Assembly (NCBI GenBank): GCA_036557885.1
Contig: DATBGS010000145.1
Coordinates: 45,840 to 109,839 of the forward strand
From: DATBGS01 sp036557885
GTDB taxonomy: Bacteria > Chloroflexota > Ktedonobacteria > Ktedonobacterales > DATBGS01
Direction of reading: 5' to 3'
Length of the DNA: 64,000 nt
Each line of letters starts with the position of its first letter. Position 1 is the first letter of the stretch. The translations under genes and the position numbers were made by a program. Below, piece after piece: positions 1 to 8,941 of the stretch. The notes below the pieces were generated by a model that saw only the letters and a list, made by a program, of their open reading frames with translations, was not told the DNA's origin and searched no databases.

Positions 1-270
1 GCGCTGGATGGCAGCGACGACTGCCGGGTGGGAGTGGCCGACGTTCATGGTGCCGATGCCGCCCGCAAAATCAAGGAAGTGGTTGCCGTCTACATCTTCT
101 AAGATGGCGCCCATCCCCCGCGCCGGGACGATGTGATGGTAGGAGTAGACGCCGTTGGCGACGTAATCGTGGCGCTCTGCCTCCAGCGCCAGCGATTTTG
201 GGCCGGGGATGGCGGTTTTGATGCTGGGCTGGGTGACGTGCTGTTCTGGTTTGGGTTTGGTGGTTGCCAT
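1..270 (-). CDS. Class III aminotransferase (GABA aminotransferase type), N-terminal part
   Basis: The gene runs off the left edge; only about 90 N-terminal residues are present, starting MATTKPKPEQ. The segment LEDVDGNHFLDFAGGIGTMNVGHSHP is the usual N-terminal signature of class III PLP aminotransferases such as 4-aminobutyrate transaminase; the PLP lysine lies outside the window. The next metabolic gene on the same strand (end 2480) is a gamma-aminobutyraldehyde dehydrogenase, so the pair suggests putrescine to GABA to succinate semialdehyde catabolism. The exact substrate (GABA, ornithine or another omega-amino acid) cannot be fixed from this fragment. Confidence 0.8.
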   Translation of the reverse strand, partial: MATTKPKPEQHVTQPSIKTAIPGPKSLALEAERHDYVANGVYSYHHIVPARGMGAILEDVDGNHFLDFAGGIGTMNVGHSHPAVVAAIQR

Positions 271-284
271 AGGGTACACCTTCT

Positions 285-884
285 TTACTGTTTGGGTGAG
301 GCCAGGCTTTGCTCAAGTTTGCTCATCCTATCCTCGATGGCTTGATGCTGCGACTCTAGCCGCTGCAAGATTTGGAGAATGAGTTCGTCCTGGTGGTCCA
401 GATGCCCCATGATGTGCCGAATCTCTTCTTCGCCCTTCTGGTCCGTCTGGTAATCGTTTACAGCGGTCAATCTATCCTTGTCGGCCTGGCGATTCTGAGA
501 CATCATCACAAACGGCGCAGCGAATGCGGCTTGGAAGGACAATGCGAGATTGAGTAGTATGTAAGGATAACTATCCCAGTGAAAGTAGAACCATGCCACC
601 GAGTTTAAGATGATCCAGAGTGCGAGGATTATACTCTGGGTGATGATAAATCTCCAACTTCCGACAGTGGCTGCAACCTGATCGGCAATCTTGGCCCCCA
701 TAGTGAGCCGTTCCTCGTGCTCTTTGTTGACATCCATGATCGCTGGGTGGTCGTGCTTGAACTTGGGGAAGCGCAGATGATGCAGGCTCTCGGAAACTTC
801 CAGGGAAAGGTGCTTGAGGCTTTCAAGCTCCTGGTGAGCTTTGCTTGGCCCGGTCTTGCTGCTGGATTTGGCGCTGATGTCCAT
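285..884 (-). CDS. DUF1003 family membrane protein
   Basis: A 199-residue protein starting MDISAKSS, chosen because AAAGGGG lies just upstream; a longer frame to 935 has no such site. Residues about 70-150 form the DUF1003 core: a GAKIADQVAATVGSW entry, then two membrane segments (around FIITQSIILALWIIL and ILLNLALSFQAAFAAPFVMM) followed by SQNRQADKDR. A charged helical C-terminal tail follows. The function of DUF1003 is not established. The gene sits between the aminotransferase and the aldehyde dehydrogenase on the same strand, 14 bases from the former, so it may be co-transcribed with it. Confidence 0.8.
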   Translation of the reverse strand: MDISAKSSSKTGPSKAHQELESLKHLSLEVSESLHHLRFPKFKHDHPAIMDVNKEHEERLTMGAKIADQVAATVGSWRFIITQSIILALWIILNSVAWFYFHWDSYPYILLNLALSFQAAFAAPFVMMSQNRQADKDRLTAVNDYQTDQKGEEEIRHIMGHLDHQDELILQILQRLESQHQAIEDRMSKLEQSLASPKQ

Positions 885-974
885 GATAGACCCCTTTCTT
901 GTTTGTGCTGGTGCGAGGAGAAACCTTATATACATTGCCCAGTTCTGGCAAATCTGCCAGAACTGGGCAATACA

Positions 975-2480
975 CTAGCCCGCGTCGCCAAAGACGGTGT
1001 AGTGCCAGCCTTTGCGGGCATCGCCGCTGAGGTCGAGCATGACGTGCTTGATCTGGGTGTATTCGTCCAGCGAATACTGCGACATGTCTTTGCCAAACCC
1101 GCTTTGCTTGTAGCCACCGTGTGGCATTTCGCTGCTGAGCGGCAGGTGATCGTTGACCCAGACGGTGCCAAATTGGAGTTTGGCCGAGGCACGCATGGCC
1201 TTATGCACGTCTTTGGTCCAGACGGAGGAGGCCAGGCCGTAGTCTACATCGTTGGCTTTGGCGAGCACTTCGTCTTCCGTTTCGAAGGGCAGGACGGTGA
1301 CGACGGGGCCAAAGATTTCGGTCTGGACGGCTTCGGCTTTGTTGTCTTCGATGGTGAGCACGGTGGGCTGGAAGAAGTAGCCGTCCTCGAAGCCGTGTAC
1401 GTGCGCGCGGTGGCCGCCGGTTTTGACGTGGCCTTTGGCGCGATGCACAAAGCCTTCCACACGCTCGCGCTGGGCGGCGGAGACGAGCGGCCCCATGTCA
1501 GTGTGCTCGTCGGCGGGGTTGCCCACGCGAATCTGGTGCACTTTTGCCAGAAAGCTGTCCATGAATGTATCATAGATGCCCTTCTGGAGGTAGATGCGGG
1601 TTGCTGCGGTGCAATCCTGGCCGGTGTTGACGAAGGCGCCCACGACGCCGCCGTTGGCGGCGGCTTCGATGTCGGCGTCGTCATAGACGATGAAGGGCGC
1701 TTTGCCGCCCAGTTCCAGGTGCAGCTTTTTGAGGCGGGCGGCGCCATCGGCCATGATAGCGCGGCCAGTGGCGGTGTCGCCGGTGAGCGAGATCATGGCG
1801 ACATCGGGGTGCTGCACGAGGCCGCGCCCAACGGTGCCGCCGGGTCCGGTGATGACGTTGAGGACGCCAGCGGGCAGGCCCGCTTCCATCGCCAGTTCGC
1901 CAATGATGAGCGCGGTGAGCGGGGTGATGGTGGCGGGCTTGAGGACGACGGTGTTGCCAGCGGCCAGCGCGGGGCCGATCTTCCAGGCGGCCATCAGGAA
2001 GGGGTAGTTCCAGGGGGCAATTTGCCCGACGACGCCAATTGGCTCGCGGCGGATGATGCCGGTGTAGCCGGGGGTGTATTCGGCGGCGGATTTGCCTTCG
2101 AGGTGGCGGGCGGCGCCCGCGAAATAGCGCAGGTTATCAATGGCAAAGGGGATGTCGCTGTCGCGGGCCAGTTTGATGGGCTTGCCCACGTTGTCGGATT
2201 CGACCTTGGCAAGTTCGCCCGCGTGCGCCTCCAGCAAATCGGCAAACTTGTGCAGGGCGGCGGCGCGCCCGCCACCGCCAATGCCGGTCCAGCGGCCATC
2301 GCTAAACGCTTCTTTGGCTGCTGCGACGGCGCGGTTGAGGTCGTCCAGGTTGCCGTCTGGTACGCGGGCAAAGGGTTTGCCGGTGGCGGGGTTGATCACG
2401 TCCACCCATTTGCCGCTGGCGCTTTCGACTTGTTCGCCGTTGATGAGAAACTTGTACTCGCTCTTTTGGATGACGGCCAT
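975..2480 (-). CDS. Gamma-aminobutyraldehyde dehydrogenase (ALDH superfamily)
   Basis: A full-length 501-residue NAD(P)-dependent aldehyde dehydrogenase. The cofactor and active-site blocks are visible: APWNYPF, the catalytic glutamate in LELGGKAP, the nucleophilic cysteine in NTGQDCTAATR, and EIFGPV. The C-terminal block WVNDHLPLSSEMPHGGYKQSG with DEYTQIKHVM is typical of the aminobutyraldehyde dehydrogenase (PatD/Prr) clade, which oxidises 4-aminobutanal to GABA. Start ATG is preceded by AGAGGAG. Together with the class III aminotransferase at the window edge it suggests putrescine breakdown. Betaine aldehyde dehydrogenase activity is the main alternative. Confidence 0.85.
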   Translation of the reverse strand: MAVIQKSEYKFLINGEQVESASGKWVDVINPATGKPFARVPDGNLDDLNRAVAAAKEAFSDGRWTGIGGGGRAAALHKFADLLEAHAGELAKVESDNVGKPIKLARDSDIPFAIDNLRYFAGAARHLEGKSAAEYTPGYTGIIRREPIGVVGQIAPWNYPFLMAAWKIGPALAAGNTVVLKPATITPLTALIIGELAMEAGLPAGVLNVITGPGGTVGRGLVQHPDVAMISLTGDTATGRAIMADGAARLKKLHLELGGKAPFIVYDDADIEAAANGGVVGAFVNTGQDCTAATRIYLQKGIYDTFMDSFLAKVHQIRVGNPADEHTDMGPLVSAAQRERVEGFVHRAKGHVKTGGHRAHVHGFEDGYFFQPTVLTIEDNKAEAVQTEIFGPVVTVLPFETEDEVLAKANDVDYGLASSVWTKDVHKAMRASAKLQFGTVWVNDHLPLSSEMPHGGYKQSGFGKDMSQYSLDEYTQIKHVMLDLSGDARKGWHYTVFGDAG

Positions 2481-2550
2481 AACTCCTCTACTCTCTTTGT
2501 TGGCTAAGGGCGAGTGAAACCGCCCTGAATCTCACAAAACACATCTGTGC

Positions 2551-3906
2551 CTAGCCGGTTGCTGTTACCAGTATGTCTACCAGGAAAAAAACAATATTGA
2601 GGTAGCCAAAGATGAGGCCAATGATGGCAAGAACCTTGCCCTTCATCGGGGGATTGCTCAAGCGAATCTCTCGTCTAGCCAGGTGGCCCAGCACAACGGT
2701 GATTATTCCCAACATGGCAGCAATGCTGTCTGTGATGATCTCTCCTGTCAGCCCGCGTGCTTTCAGGGCGTAGAACTCGCTGGTGGTAACTAGTCCCACC
2801 ACACATGTCAGGACGCCGAGCCAGATCGAGACTCTTGCAAGGGTGCTTACCCGTTTCGCTGCTGGCATTGGAGGCCACACGGGGTTGGGCTGTGGCAAGG
2901 GCGGGCCTGCTACTGGAATGGGCGGGTAAGAAGGGTGAGGCGAATATGGTGGGTACGATGGGTAGGTTGGGGTGGGATTTGCTGGGAATTGCCCAGGATA
3001 AACCGTTACAGGTGGAACGGGGCCGGAGCTTTGCACCGGACCTGAATACCCGCCCAGGCCAGGGGACGATGCCTTGCGGTCATTGCGCAGGGCGTCCTTG
3101 AAGGCGCTGGCGAGTTCGCCCGGCGATTGATAGCGCAGGCGGGGGTTAAACTGTGTGGCGCGCTCAATCACTTGCTTGACGTTGGGAGACAAAGGGCGCG
3201 TGAGTTGGACGACGAACCCGGAAGTCTCGAAGGTCTTTTGGGGAACCTCGCCGGTCAGCATTTCATAGAGGGTGATTCCCAGGGCGTAGACATCGGAGTA
3301 GCGGCCCACGCCTCCGCCAGCCAACTGCTCGTTGGGCATGTAGTCGCGTGTGCCGGAGCCGCCTGATATTTGCACATGTGTGGTGGTTTCCAGCAGCCTT
3401 GCCAGCCCAAAATCGGCCACTAACACGGTCTGGCCGGTGGTATCGGAGAACAGGATATTCGATGGTTTGATGTCGAGGTGGATGACTTTCTGGCTGTGGG
3501 CGTAGTCGAGGGCGGCAGCTATCTGGGTCAGAAATTTTTCTGCTTCCCCCAGTGACAATGGGCGGGGGATAGAGCCGACTGGATGCAGGTAGTTGTGGAG
3601 AGCGCCACCTTTGGCAAATTTTGTGACCAGAAGGAGTGGGTAGTCGGGGTCGTTCTGCCGCACGATGTCGTATACGGGTAAAATGTTTGGATGGTCTAAG
3701 GCGGCGATGATTTTGGCTTCTTTGAGGAAGATGTCGGGGGCATCGGGTGCCGTCCAGAGGGCATCGGGCTTGATGACCTTGATGGCTATTTCTCTCCCCA
3801 GATCGAGGTCTTTGGCTGAGTAAACGGCGCCAAGGCCGCCGCTGCCCAGCTTTTGGGCAATCTGGTAGCGGCTATTGACAACCAGACCAATCAATTTATC
3901 AGGCAT
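2551..3906 (-). CDS. Membrane-anchored Ser/Thr protein kinase with DUF4190-like C-terminus
   Basis: 451 residues. Residues about 13-270 are a Hanks-type kinase domain: glycine loop LGSGGLGAVYSA, ATP lysine in IAIKVIK, catalytic loop HLDIKPSN and DFG in VADFGLAR. The APE motif is altered to PNEQ. A long Pro/Tyr-rich linker (about 285-345) precedes two or three hydrophobic segments of DUF4190 type, including the connecting stretch GHLARREIRLSNPP, so the kinase is membrane-tethered without a large sensor domain. AGGGAGG lies just before the ATG. It ends 70 bases upstream of the aldehyde dehydrogenase start on the same strand. Confidence 0.88.
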   Translation of the reverse strand: MPDKLIGLVVNSRYQIAQKLGSGGLGAVYSAKDLDLGREIAIKVIKPDALWTAPDAPDIFLKEAKIIAALDHPNILPVYDIVRQNDPDYPLLLVTKFAKGGALHNYLHPVGSIPRPLSLGEAEKFLTQIAAALDYAHSQKVIHLDIKPSNILFSDTTGQTVLVADFGLARLLETTTHVQISGGSGTRDYMPNEQLAGGGVGRYSDVYALGITLYEMLTGEVPQKTFETSGFVVQLTRPLSPNVKQVIERATQFNPRLRYQSPGELASAFKDALRNDRKASSPGLGGYSGPVQSSGPVPPVTVYPGQFPANPTPTYPSYPPYSPHPSYPPIPVAGPPLPQPNPVWPPMPAAKRVSTLARVSIWLGVLTCVVGLVTTSEFYALKARGLTGEIITDSIAAMLGIITVVLGHLARREIRLSNPPMKGKVLAIIGLIFGYLNIVFFLVDILVTATG

Positions 3907-3923
3907 GCGTCCTCCCTGACTGG

Positions 3924-5120
3924 CTAACTTACCGCTACGGTTACCGTCTCTGTGACGTGCATATCATACTGCGCCAGTTCGCGCAGGAACGCAGCGGGAT
4001 CAATGAGCGCTTCGGCACCCGCGACGCCGCGCCGGGTGATGGCTCCAGAGGCGAGCATACGCCCGGCAATTGCCAGAGGGATGCCGGTATCGGCGTCACC
4101 GGCGGCGATGCCCCAGCGCTTGAAGGGCAGCACGATCATTTGTTCGGTCAGTTCGACGGGCTGGCCGTCCCTGCCGCCGGAGACGATGACGCGCAAAATG
4201 TCGCAATCGGCGGGTTCGCTGGCGGCTGACGAGGCGCGCTGCGCGAGCAGCGCGACGAGCACATCGCGCGGGGCGACGCTGACCTGGCCGCCTCCACCCA
4301 GGCCGCGCACGCTGACGGGTTCGGTCTGGCCCAGGCCCAGGCTGACCAGAAACGCGAGCTTGCGCAGAAACTCTGGGGGAAAGGCGATCTTGAAGGAGGC
4401 GTGCTGGATGCCTTTGTCGCGGAAGGAGATGGGAAAGAGCGCGACCTCGGAGTGCAGCGTATACATGGAGGTGGCGCGGCCAACCGGCGCGGGGAATTCG
4501 ATGGCTTCCTGGCCGCTGAGCGGCTGGACGGCCTGCCAGTCGCCATTATCAAAGACGTAGGGTTCTTTCATGCACTCGTCAAGGATGGTGCGAATGCTGT
4601 AGGGCGCGGCAAAGGGGGCGTCGCTGGGGCCAAAGTCGCCGGAGCCGACGCGCACTTCGATGCGCTCGACACGCTCCAGCTTGTCGGCGGCCAGCCGCGC
4701 GAGGATGTTGGTGATGCCGGGGGTGCTGCCGATGCCCGCGATGGCGGTCAGGCCATGTTCTTTGTAGAGGCCATCCAGGGCAAGCTGCTCGCGGCTTTTG
4801 TGGAAGAGGCCGCCCAGGTCGGCATAGTGGACACGGGCCGAGGCTGCCGCGCGCATGACTTCCAGGTTGAAATAGTAATCGGTGGCGTTGAGCGCGGCGC
4901 CCGCGCCGCTGAGCAGCGCGACCAGGGCGTCGTGTTCTTTGACGTTGCAGGCGACTACCTGGCATTTCTCGCGGCCTGTGGGCAGGGCGTCTACAACGCG
5001 CTGGGCTGCCTGGGGGTTGAGGTCGGCAACGGTCACGCGCGTGACGCTGGGATGCTCGGCCAGTTCGCGCACCGTGATGCGCCCCATTGCGCCGCCGCCA
5101 CCCAGAACGACGATGTGCAT
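3924..5120 (-). CDS. Saccharopine dehydrogenase-like NAD(P)-binding oxidoreductase
   Basis: 398 residues opening with the Rossmann fingerprint VVLGGGGAMGR and then VTVADLNPQAA, the N-terminal domain of saccharopine dehydrogenase-like proteins. The middle region has NATDYYFNLEVMRAA and GIGSTPGITNILA, frequent in this family's catalytic domain. Related enzymes act in lysine metabolism or as carboxynorspermidine or opine-type dehydrogenases; the neighbourhood (polyamine and GABA genes) makes amino acid or polyamine metabolism plausible, but the substrate is not decided by sequence. Start ATG has GAGGAG nine bases upstream. It lies 17 bases upstream of the kinase gene. Confidence 0.8.
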   Translation of the reverse strand: MHIVVLGGGGAMGRITVRELAEHPSVTRVTVADLNPQAAQRVVDALPTGREKCQVVACNVKEHDALVALLSGAGAALNATDYYFNLEVMRAAASARVHYADLGGLFHKSREQLALDGLYKEHGLTAIAGIGSTPGITNILARLAADKLERVERIEVRVGSGDFGPSDAPFAAPYSIRTILDECMKEPYVFDNGDWQAVQPLSGQEAIEFPAPVGRATSMYTLHSEVALFPISFRDKGIQHASFKIAFPPEFLRKLAFLVSLGLGQTEPVSVRGLGGGGQVSVAPRDVLVALLAQRASSAASEPADCDILRVIVSGGRDGQPVELTEQMIVLPFKRWGIAAGDADTGIPLAIAGRMLASGAITRRGVAGAEALIDPAAFLRELAQYDMHVTETVTVAVS

Positions 5121-5206
5121 AGAAAAAGGCTCCTCTGCTGTTCAGCACCGATGAGCGGTTGGCCCTATCTTACCGTACTGGCGCTGCTTTGGCAATGGGG
5201 GGAAAG

Positions 5207-5353
5207 CTGGCGGTTAAAACCCCTCAAAGCAGGGGCACCGCCGCGCCTAAGGGCCTGCGGCCAAGAAGTCCGCCTTCGCGGACTAAGACGAACCCTAACC
5301 CGCGAAGGCGGGTTTCGCGGCGGAACGCCCTTAGCCGCGAATTTATTCGCCAG
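5207..5353. repeat. Palindromic mosaic element, copy R1
   Basis: About 147 bp bounded by inverted ends. The left end (CTGGCGGTTAAAAC, then GCGCCTAAGGGC at 5243-5254) pairs with the right end at 5327-5353 (GCCCTTAGCCGCGAA...TTCGCCAG). The left arm is split by an insert holding the small palindrome CCCCTCAAAGCAGGGG (5220-5235). Inside lie short hairpins of the AGTCCGCCTTCGCGGACT and ACCCGCGAAGGCGGGT type. Sequence-related copies are R2 (19678), R3 (24037) and R4 (43823). It lies in the divergent gap between the saccharopine-dehydrogenase-like gene and the YggT gene. No ORF of its own. Confidence 0.8.
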
Positions 5354-5453
5354 GCTTTGGTTTGGAGTGGCCTGACGGACTGGCATGGCGATTGCAACTC
5401 CCAGAGAGGAAGCCGTTATCAGCGGAAGCGCGGTAAGGGGAAAGGAGCTTATT

Positions 5454-5987
5454 GTGAGTAATCCATATGCACCGTATGATCCTCACTATTCTGAGGCGCA
5501 GCCGCCGGGCGTCAACGAGGAAGCAACCAGTATTCAACAGGGCGGGGACACATACCTGGAAAACTATTCGCAGATGGAGCGGGATGCCAGGGGCAACGTG
5601 GTGCAGCGCTCGGAGAGCGTGTATGAAGACCCCAATCAGCGCCGGGCCAATCTGTGGTCCGGGCTGTATATGACCGTCTACTTCTTGCTGGGGGTAGTCG
5701 AGGCGATTCTGGGGCTGCGCTTCATCTTCCGGCTGCTGGGCGCAAGTGAGGCAAGCAGCTTTGTGCGCTTCCTCTACGACATCAGTTACCCTCTGATGCA
5801 CCCGTTTTTGGGCATCTTTACCGACCCAGCGCTGGGACATGGCAGCGTGTTTGAAGTATCTACGCTGATAGCGATGCTGATTTATGCACTGCTGGGTTGG
5901 GGGGTGGTGGCGTTGATTCGCATCCTGTTGGCGCCCAGACGCGCCAGTCGCCAGAGCAGCACGAGCACCTGGCGCCGTATGCGCTAG
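5454..5987 (+). CDS. YggT family integral membrane protein
   Basis: 177 residues from a GTG start preceded by GGGGAAAGGAG; the longer frame from 5385 lacks a site. The N-terminal about 80 residues are hydrophilic and Tyr/Glu-rich. Two membrane helices follow (about 80-105 with YFLLGVVEAILGLRFIFRLLGA, and about 140-165 with STLIAMLIYALLGWGVVALIR), separated by SYPLMHPFLGIF, the arrangement and spacing of YggT proteins. The family is linked to envelope or osmotic functions in other bacteria, without an agreed biochemical role. A basic Ser/Arg tail ends the protein. Confidence 0.8.
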   Translation: MSNPYAPYDPHYSEAQPPGVNEEATSIQQGGDTYLENYSQMERDARGNVVQRSESVYEDPNQRRANLWSGLYMTVYFLLGVVEAILGLRFIFRLLGASEASSFVRFLYDISYPLMHPFLGIFTDPALGHGSVFEVSTLIAMLIYALLGWGVVALIRILLAPRRASRQSSTSTWRRMR

Positions 5988-6096
5988 GCAGGCGTTTTGT
6001 CTTGTTCTCTTGACGAAGCAGGGCCAGGCGTCTCATAATGGCTTCTGTTTGCGAATGTGAAGATCGTTCATTGCAGCAGGAGCAGAAGCGCGAGAG

Positions 6097-7257
6097 ATGC
6101 TTGCCGTTGAGGTTGTTTTGTTTGGCCTGGCCCTGTGGCTGGGGCTGTATCTGATCAGGCGTGAGCCGCGCAGCTCGCGCCTGCGGTTGGCTGCGCTCAG
6201 CCTGCTGGCATACGCGCTGGGCTTGGGGTGTGAGCTTCTGCGTGGCGTCAACCCGACGCTGCTGCTGGCGCGTCTCACCTGGGTGGTGTTTGTGCTGCCG
6301 CTGCTGCTGGTGTTGGCGCTGGCCTGGCGGACGCGGCCCCGCACGCTGCCGCGCGTGCTGCGCTTTGTCTCGCCCGCGCTTGTGCTCTTGCTGATCGTGA
6401 GCACTGGCCTGACGCTGGCCGACCCTGCCTGGTTTCCACGCTTCAGGGGGGCGGCGCTGCTGGGAGTGGGGTTGATCGCGCTGGGCATTTTGTTGGTTCG
6501 CCTGGAGGCGCGCGACCAGGGAGAGGTGCTGACGCCTGATCTGCTGAGTTCGCTGGATTTTGCGCTGTGCGCCGGGCTGGTGTTTGCCGGGCCGGTGGCG
6601 CTGGTGATGCTGCTGGCGACTGGCCCCACGCTGCCTCTGGTTCTTCTGCTGCTGGTGACGCTGACGCTTGCTATTGCGACGCAGGTGTTTTCCAGCCAGA
6701 TTGCGGCGTTTTCTGATCGGCTGGCGCTGGCGGCGTTTCCGCAACTGCGCCGGGCGCGGGCAGACCTGCGCGCTACGGCTGACGCGCTGCCACGACTGAA
6801 CCAGGCGCTCGACCTTCAGAAGCTGGATGAGGCGGAGTTTATTCGGCTGACGCGGCGGGCGTTCAGCTTCTACAGTGATCTGGCGTGGCTGACGGCCAGC
6901 CCGCTGACGACGATGCCACTGATTGAGGAGCGGCTGGCGGCACGCGGGGCGAAGATGGACGCGCTGGAGCGGGCGATTGAACTGAAGGCGCTGCTGACGG
7001 AGTGTATTGAGCGGCTGAAGCCGCCGCAGAAGGGCGACTTTGGCACGTCCCCGGAATGGCGCTATTACAACGCGCTGTATTTCCCCTATGTGGTTGGCTT
7101 GCGGCCCTATAGCCTGCGCTCCCAGCAAGCTCCCGCCGACCCAACAGACCAGGCGGCTTTGCTGTGGTTCCGCACGCAGGTGCCAGAGCGGACGCTGCAT
7201 CACTGGCAAAACGCAGCCACCATTCTGATTGCGCAGGAGTTGCGCAGGAGTATCTGA
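6097..7257 (+). CDS. Multi-pass membrane protein with cytosolic C-terminal half, function unknown
   Basis: 386 residues. The first about 210 residues form seven or so Leu/Val-rich membrane segments. The rest is soluble and helical, with segments such as RRARADLRATADALPRLNQALDLQKLDEAEFIRLTRRAF and a conserved-looking aromatic stretch EWRYYNALYFPYVVGLRPYS. I do not recognise the family. The layout (integral membrane half plus helical cytosolic half) would suit a sensor or transport accessory, but there is no kinase, HTH or nucleotide-binding motif. AGGAG lies about 15 bases before the chosen ATG. Confidence 0.6.
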   Translation: MLAVEVVLFGLALWLGLYLIRREPRSSRLRLAALSLLAYALGLGCELLRGVNPTLLLARLTWVVFVLPLLLVLALAWRTRPRTLPRVLRFVSPALVLLLIVSTGLTLADPAWFPRFRGAALLGVGLIALGILLVRLEARDQGEVLTPDLLSSLDFALCAGLVFAGPVALVMLLATGPTLPLVLLLLVTLTLAIATQVFSSQIAAFSDRLALAAFPQLRRARADLRATADALPRLNQALDLQKLDEAEFIRLTRRAFSFYSDLAWLTASPLTTMPLIEERLAARGAKMDALERAIELKALLTECIERLKPPQKGDFGTSPEWRYYNALYFPYVVGLRPYSLRSQQAPADPTDQAALLWFRTQVPERTLHHWQNAATILIAQELRRSI

Positions 7258-7280
7258 AACCGGCAAGATGCAGGTGTATG

Positions 7281-7595
7281 TTAGCCGTTATCGGGTAGAC
7301 CCTTGCCACCCAGAGGGGTAAGCTCGATGCGCTCACCGCCAGCGATGAGCGCCCGGCCCTCTGCGATGAGCGCCTTGACTTCTTCACTGGCGAGCGATGC
7401 GGCGTGATCTGCCTGGCTGCTCCATACTTCTGTAACCCACAGTGTATCCGGCTCGGTGGCTGAGGCATTGACTATATAGAGTTCGCAGCCTGGGATGTGC
7501 TGCATCGCTGCCGCAGCCTTCAGGAGAATGGAGGCCAGGGCATCGCGCTGGCCTGGGTGCGTGATGATCTTGCCATAGAATCCAAATCTGCTCAT
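7281..7595 (-). CDS. Antibiotic biosynthesis monooxygenase (ABM/YgiN-like) domain protein
   Basis: 104 residues starting MSRFGFYGKI, within a longer open frame whose upstream part is not protein-like. The pattern GKIITHPGQRDALASILLKAAAAMQHIPGCELYIV...WVTEVWSSQADHAASLASEEVKALI is a single ferredoxin-like ABM domain. Such proteins are often dimeric cofactor-free monooxygenases or quinone-modifying enzymes, but many have no assigned reaction. It lies 76 bases downstream of the DinB gene on the same strand and may share its transcript. Confidence 0.8.
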   Translation of the reverse strand: MSRFGFYGKIITHPGQRDALASILLKAAAAMQHIPGCELYIVNASATEPDTLWVTEVWSSQADHAASLASEEVKALIAEGRALIAGGERIELTPLGGKGLPDNG

Positions 7596-7671
7596 AGGTT
7601 CTTGTGTGTCTCCATCCAGTTTTGCTGTTGCTCCAGCCATTTTGTAGCCAGGTAGACGGTGCATTTGGCCT

Positions 7672-8154
7672 TTAGCGCGTGGCGTCATTATAGGCCCAGG
7701 CGTCGAGTTCGGGTGGCTCGATCCCCTGCTGGCTGAGCAGCGTGGCGATCTGCGAGCGGTGATCAATGGCGTGATCAATGGCCTGGAGCATCACGATCAT
7801 GAGCGAGGCGTCATAGGTGCCCCCGTCAAGATGGAGGATTTGGTCCATGTCCGCCTGCTCCGCCATTGCCATCAGCTCTTTGCCCGAACTCTCGGCTCGG
7901 CGCCGCAGTTCGTCGAAGCCCGGAAAAGGGGTGTGCTCGTCCAGTGGAGGGGTAGGTTTTGGTCCGGTAAAATGAAAACGCCACGCATAGCCTTCTTCGG
8001 AAGCGAAGAGGTGCATGAGGGTTTCGCGCACACTGCCAAACGTCCCTTTTGTGGTGGCGTCCAGTTGCGCGTCGGACAAGTGCGCGCAGGCATCAAGCAA
8101 ACGCAGATTGGCCCAGAGGTTGTATTTGTAGAAGTCGGGCAGTCCTGTAGTCAT
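7672..8154 (-). CDS. DinB family protein (four-helix metal-binding fold)
   Basis: 160 residues starting MTTGLPDFYKYNLWAN, with AGGAGATC before the ATG; the longer frame to 8286 has no site. DinB-superfamily features are the N-terminal YNLWANLRLLDAC, the first metal-ligand histidine in TLMHLFASEEGYAWRF, and the C-terminal pair in QAIDHAIDHRSQIATLL. The fold is shared with thiol-transferases (bacillithiol, mycothiol dependent) but the reaction here is unknown. A second DinB protein lies at 32436-32918. Confidence 0.85.
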   Translation of the reverse strand: MTTGLPDFYKYNLWANLRLLDACAHLSDAQLDATTKGTFGSVRETLMHLFASEEGYAWRFHFTGPKPTPPLDEHTPFPGFDELRRRAESSGKELMAMAEQADMDQILHLDGGTYDASLMIVMLQAIDHAIDHRSQIATLLSQQGIEPPELDAWAYNDATR

Positions 8155-8393
8155 GGCTGTGATCTCCTTCTGGTATCTATTTTCTTCCTTTCGTTCGCCT
8201 CCCCAATGATCAGTGTAGCATGAAAAGCGGTCATAACAGGCCCTTTTTCGGCCTTTTGAGGCTATACCCCAGGAAAAGAAGCACATTGGCAGGGTTTGGC
8301 AGCGTTTTGTCTGGGGTTGGCAGCGCCTCGCGCCGTATCGTCAAGACAGCGCAACTGTGCGCGGATTGCTGAGAAAGTGAGGCTCTGAACGAT

Positions 8394-8804
8394 ATGGCAA
8401 CGGTGACAGACGGACAACAGGCGATGCTTTCGATGCTGGGGCGTCGGGTGCTGCGGGCAAACGGGGTGTTTTCGGTGCTGACTGGGGCGGCGCTGGCTGC
8501 CGCTTCCAAACCAATTGCGCAGTTCCTGGGGCCAGATATTGCGCTGGCGCTGCTGATCGTGGGGCTGGCGACGTTTCTCTACGCGGTGTATCTCTTGTGG
8601 GTGCTCTCGCGCCAGGCGGTGCGGCAGCGGCTGCTGGTGACGATTGGCGCTGCCGATGCTGCGTGGGTGGTGGTGAGCATCGCTTTGCTGCTCTTGCCGG
8701 GGATTCCTTTTAGCGCAGGAGGCCGCTGGGCAGTGGGGATGCTGGCGTTGGTTGTGGCGGATTTTGCCGCTGTGGAGTTTTACGCGCTGTGGCGGGCGCG
8801 GTGA
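8394..8804 (+). CDS. Small four-helix membrane protein, function unknown
   Basis: 136 residues with four predicted membrane spans (about 22-40, 48-70, 80-100 and 108-130), separated by short basic loops such as SRQAVRQR. GTGAGG lies shortly before the ATG. I recognise no family. A clear stem-loop with a T-run follows the stop codon, so the gene is probably monocistronic. The next gene downstream is the Crp/Fnr regulator, on the same strand but beyond that terminator. Confidence 0.6.
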   Translation: MATVTDGQQAMLSMLGRRVLRANGVFSVLTGAALAAASKPIAQFLGPDIALALLIVGLATFLYAVYLLWVLSRQAVRQRLLVTIGAADAAWVVVSIALLLLPGIPFSAGGRWAVGMLALVVADFAAVEFYALWRAR

Positions 8805-8820
8805 CGTTTGCCGCATTTTC

Positions 8821-8853
8821 GAGGGCGCTCCCAATCTGGGAGCGCTCTTTTTG
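8821..8853 (+). terminator. Rho-independent terminator
   Basis: The stem GGGCGCTCCCA / TGGGAGCGCTC with a short AT loop is followed directly by a run of T. It lies 17 bases after the small membrane protein gene and before the Crp/Fnr gene. Confidence 0.8.
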
Positions 8854-8941
8854 TGGGAAGAATTGCTGTGATAGCTTCTTGCTGAATTGACTCAGGTACG
8901 CTACACTGGTTGAGCAGAGCAACAGCGAGAGGATGGGAGCT

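Noticed and set aside
717..2507. Long plus-strand open frame (596 codons)
   Set aside because: It lies antisense to the DUF1003 and aldehyde dehydrogenase genes, whose proteins have clear family motifs. It is a high-GC shadow frame.
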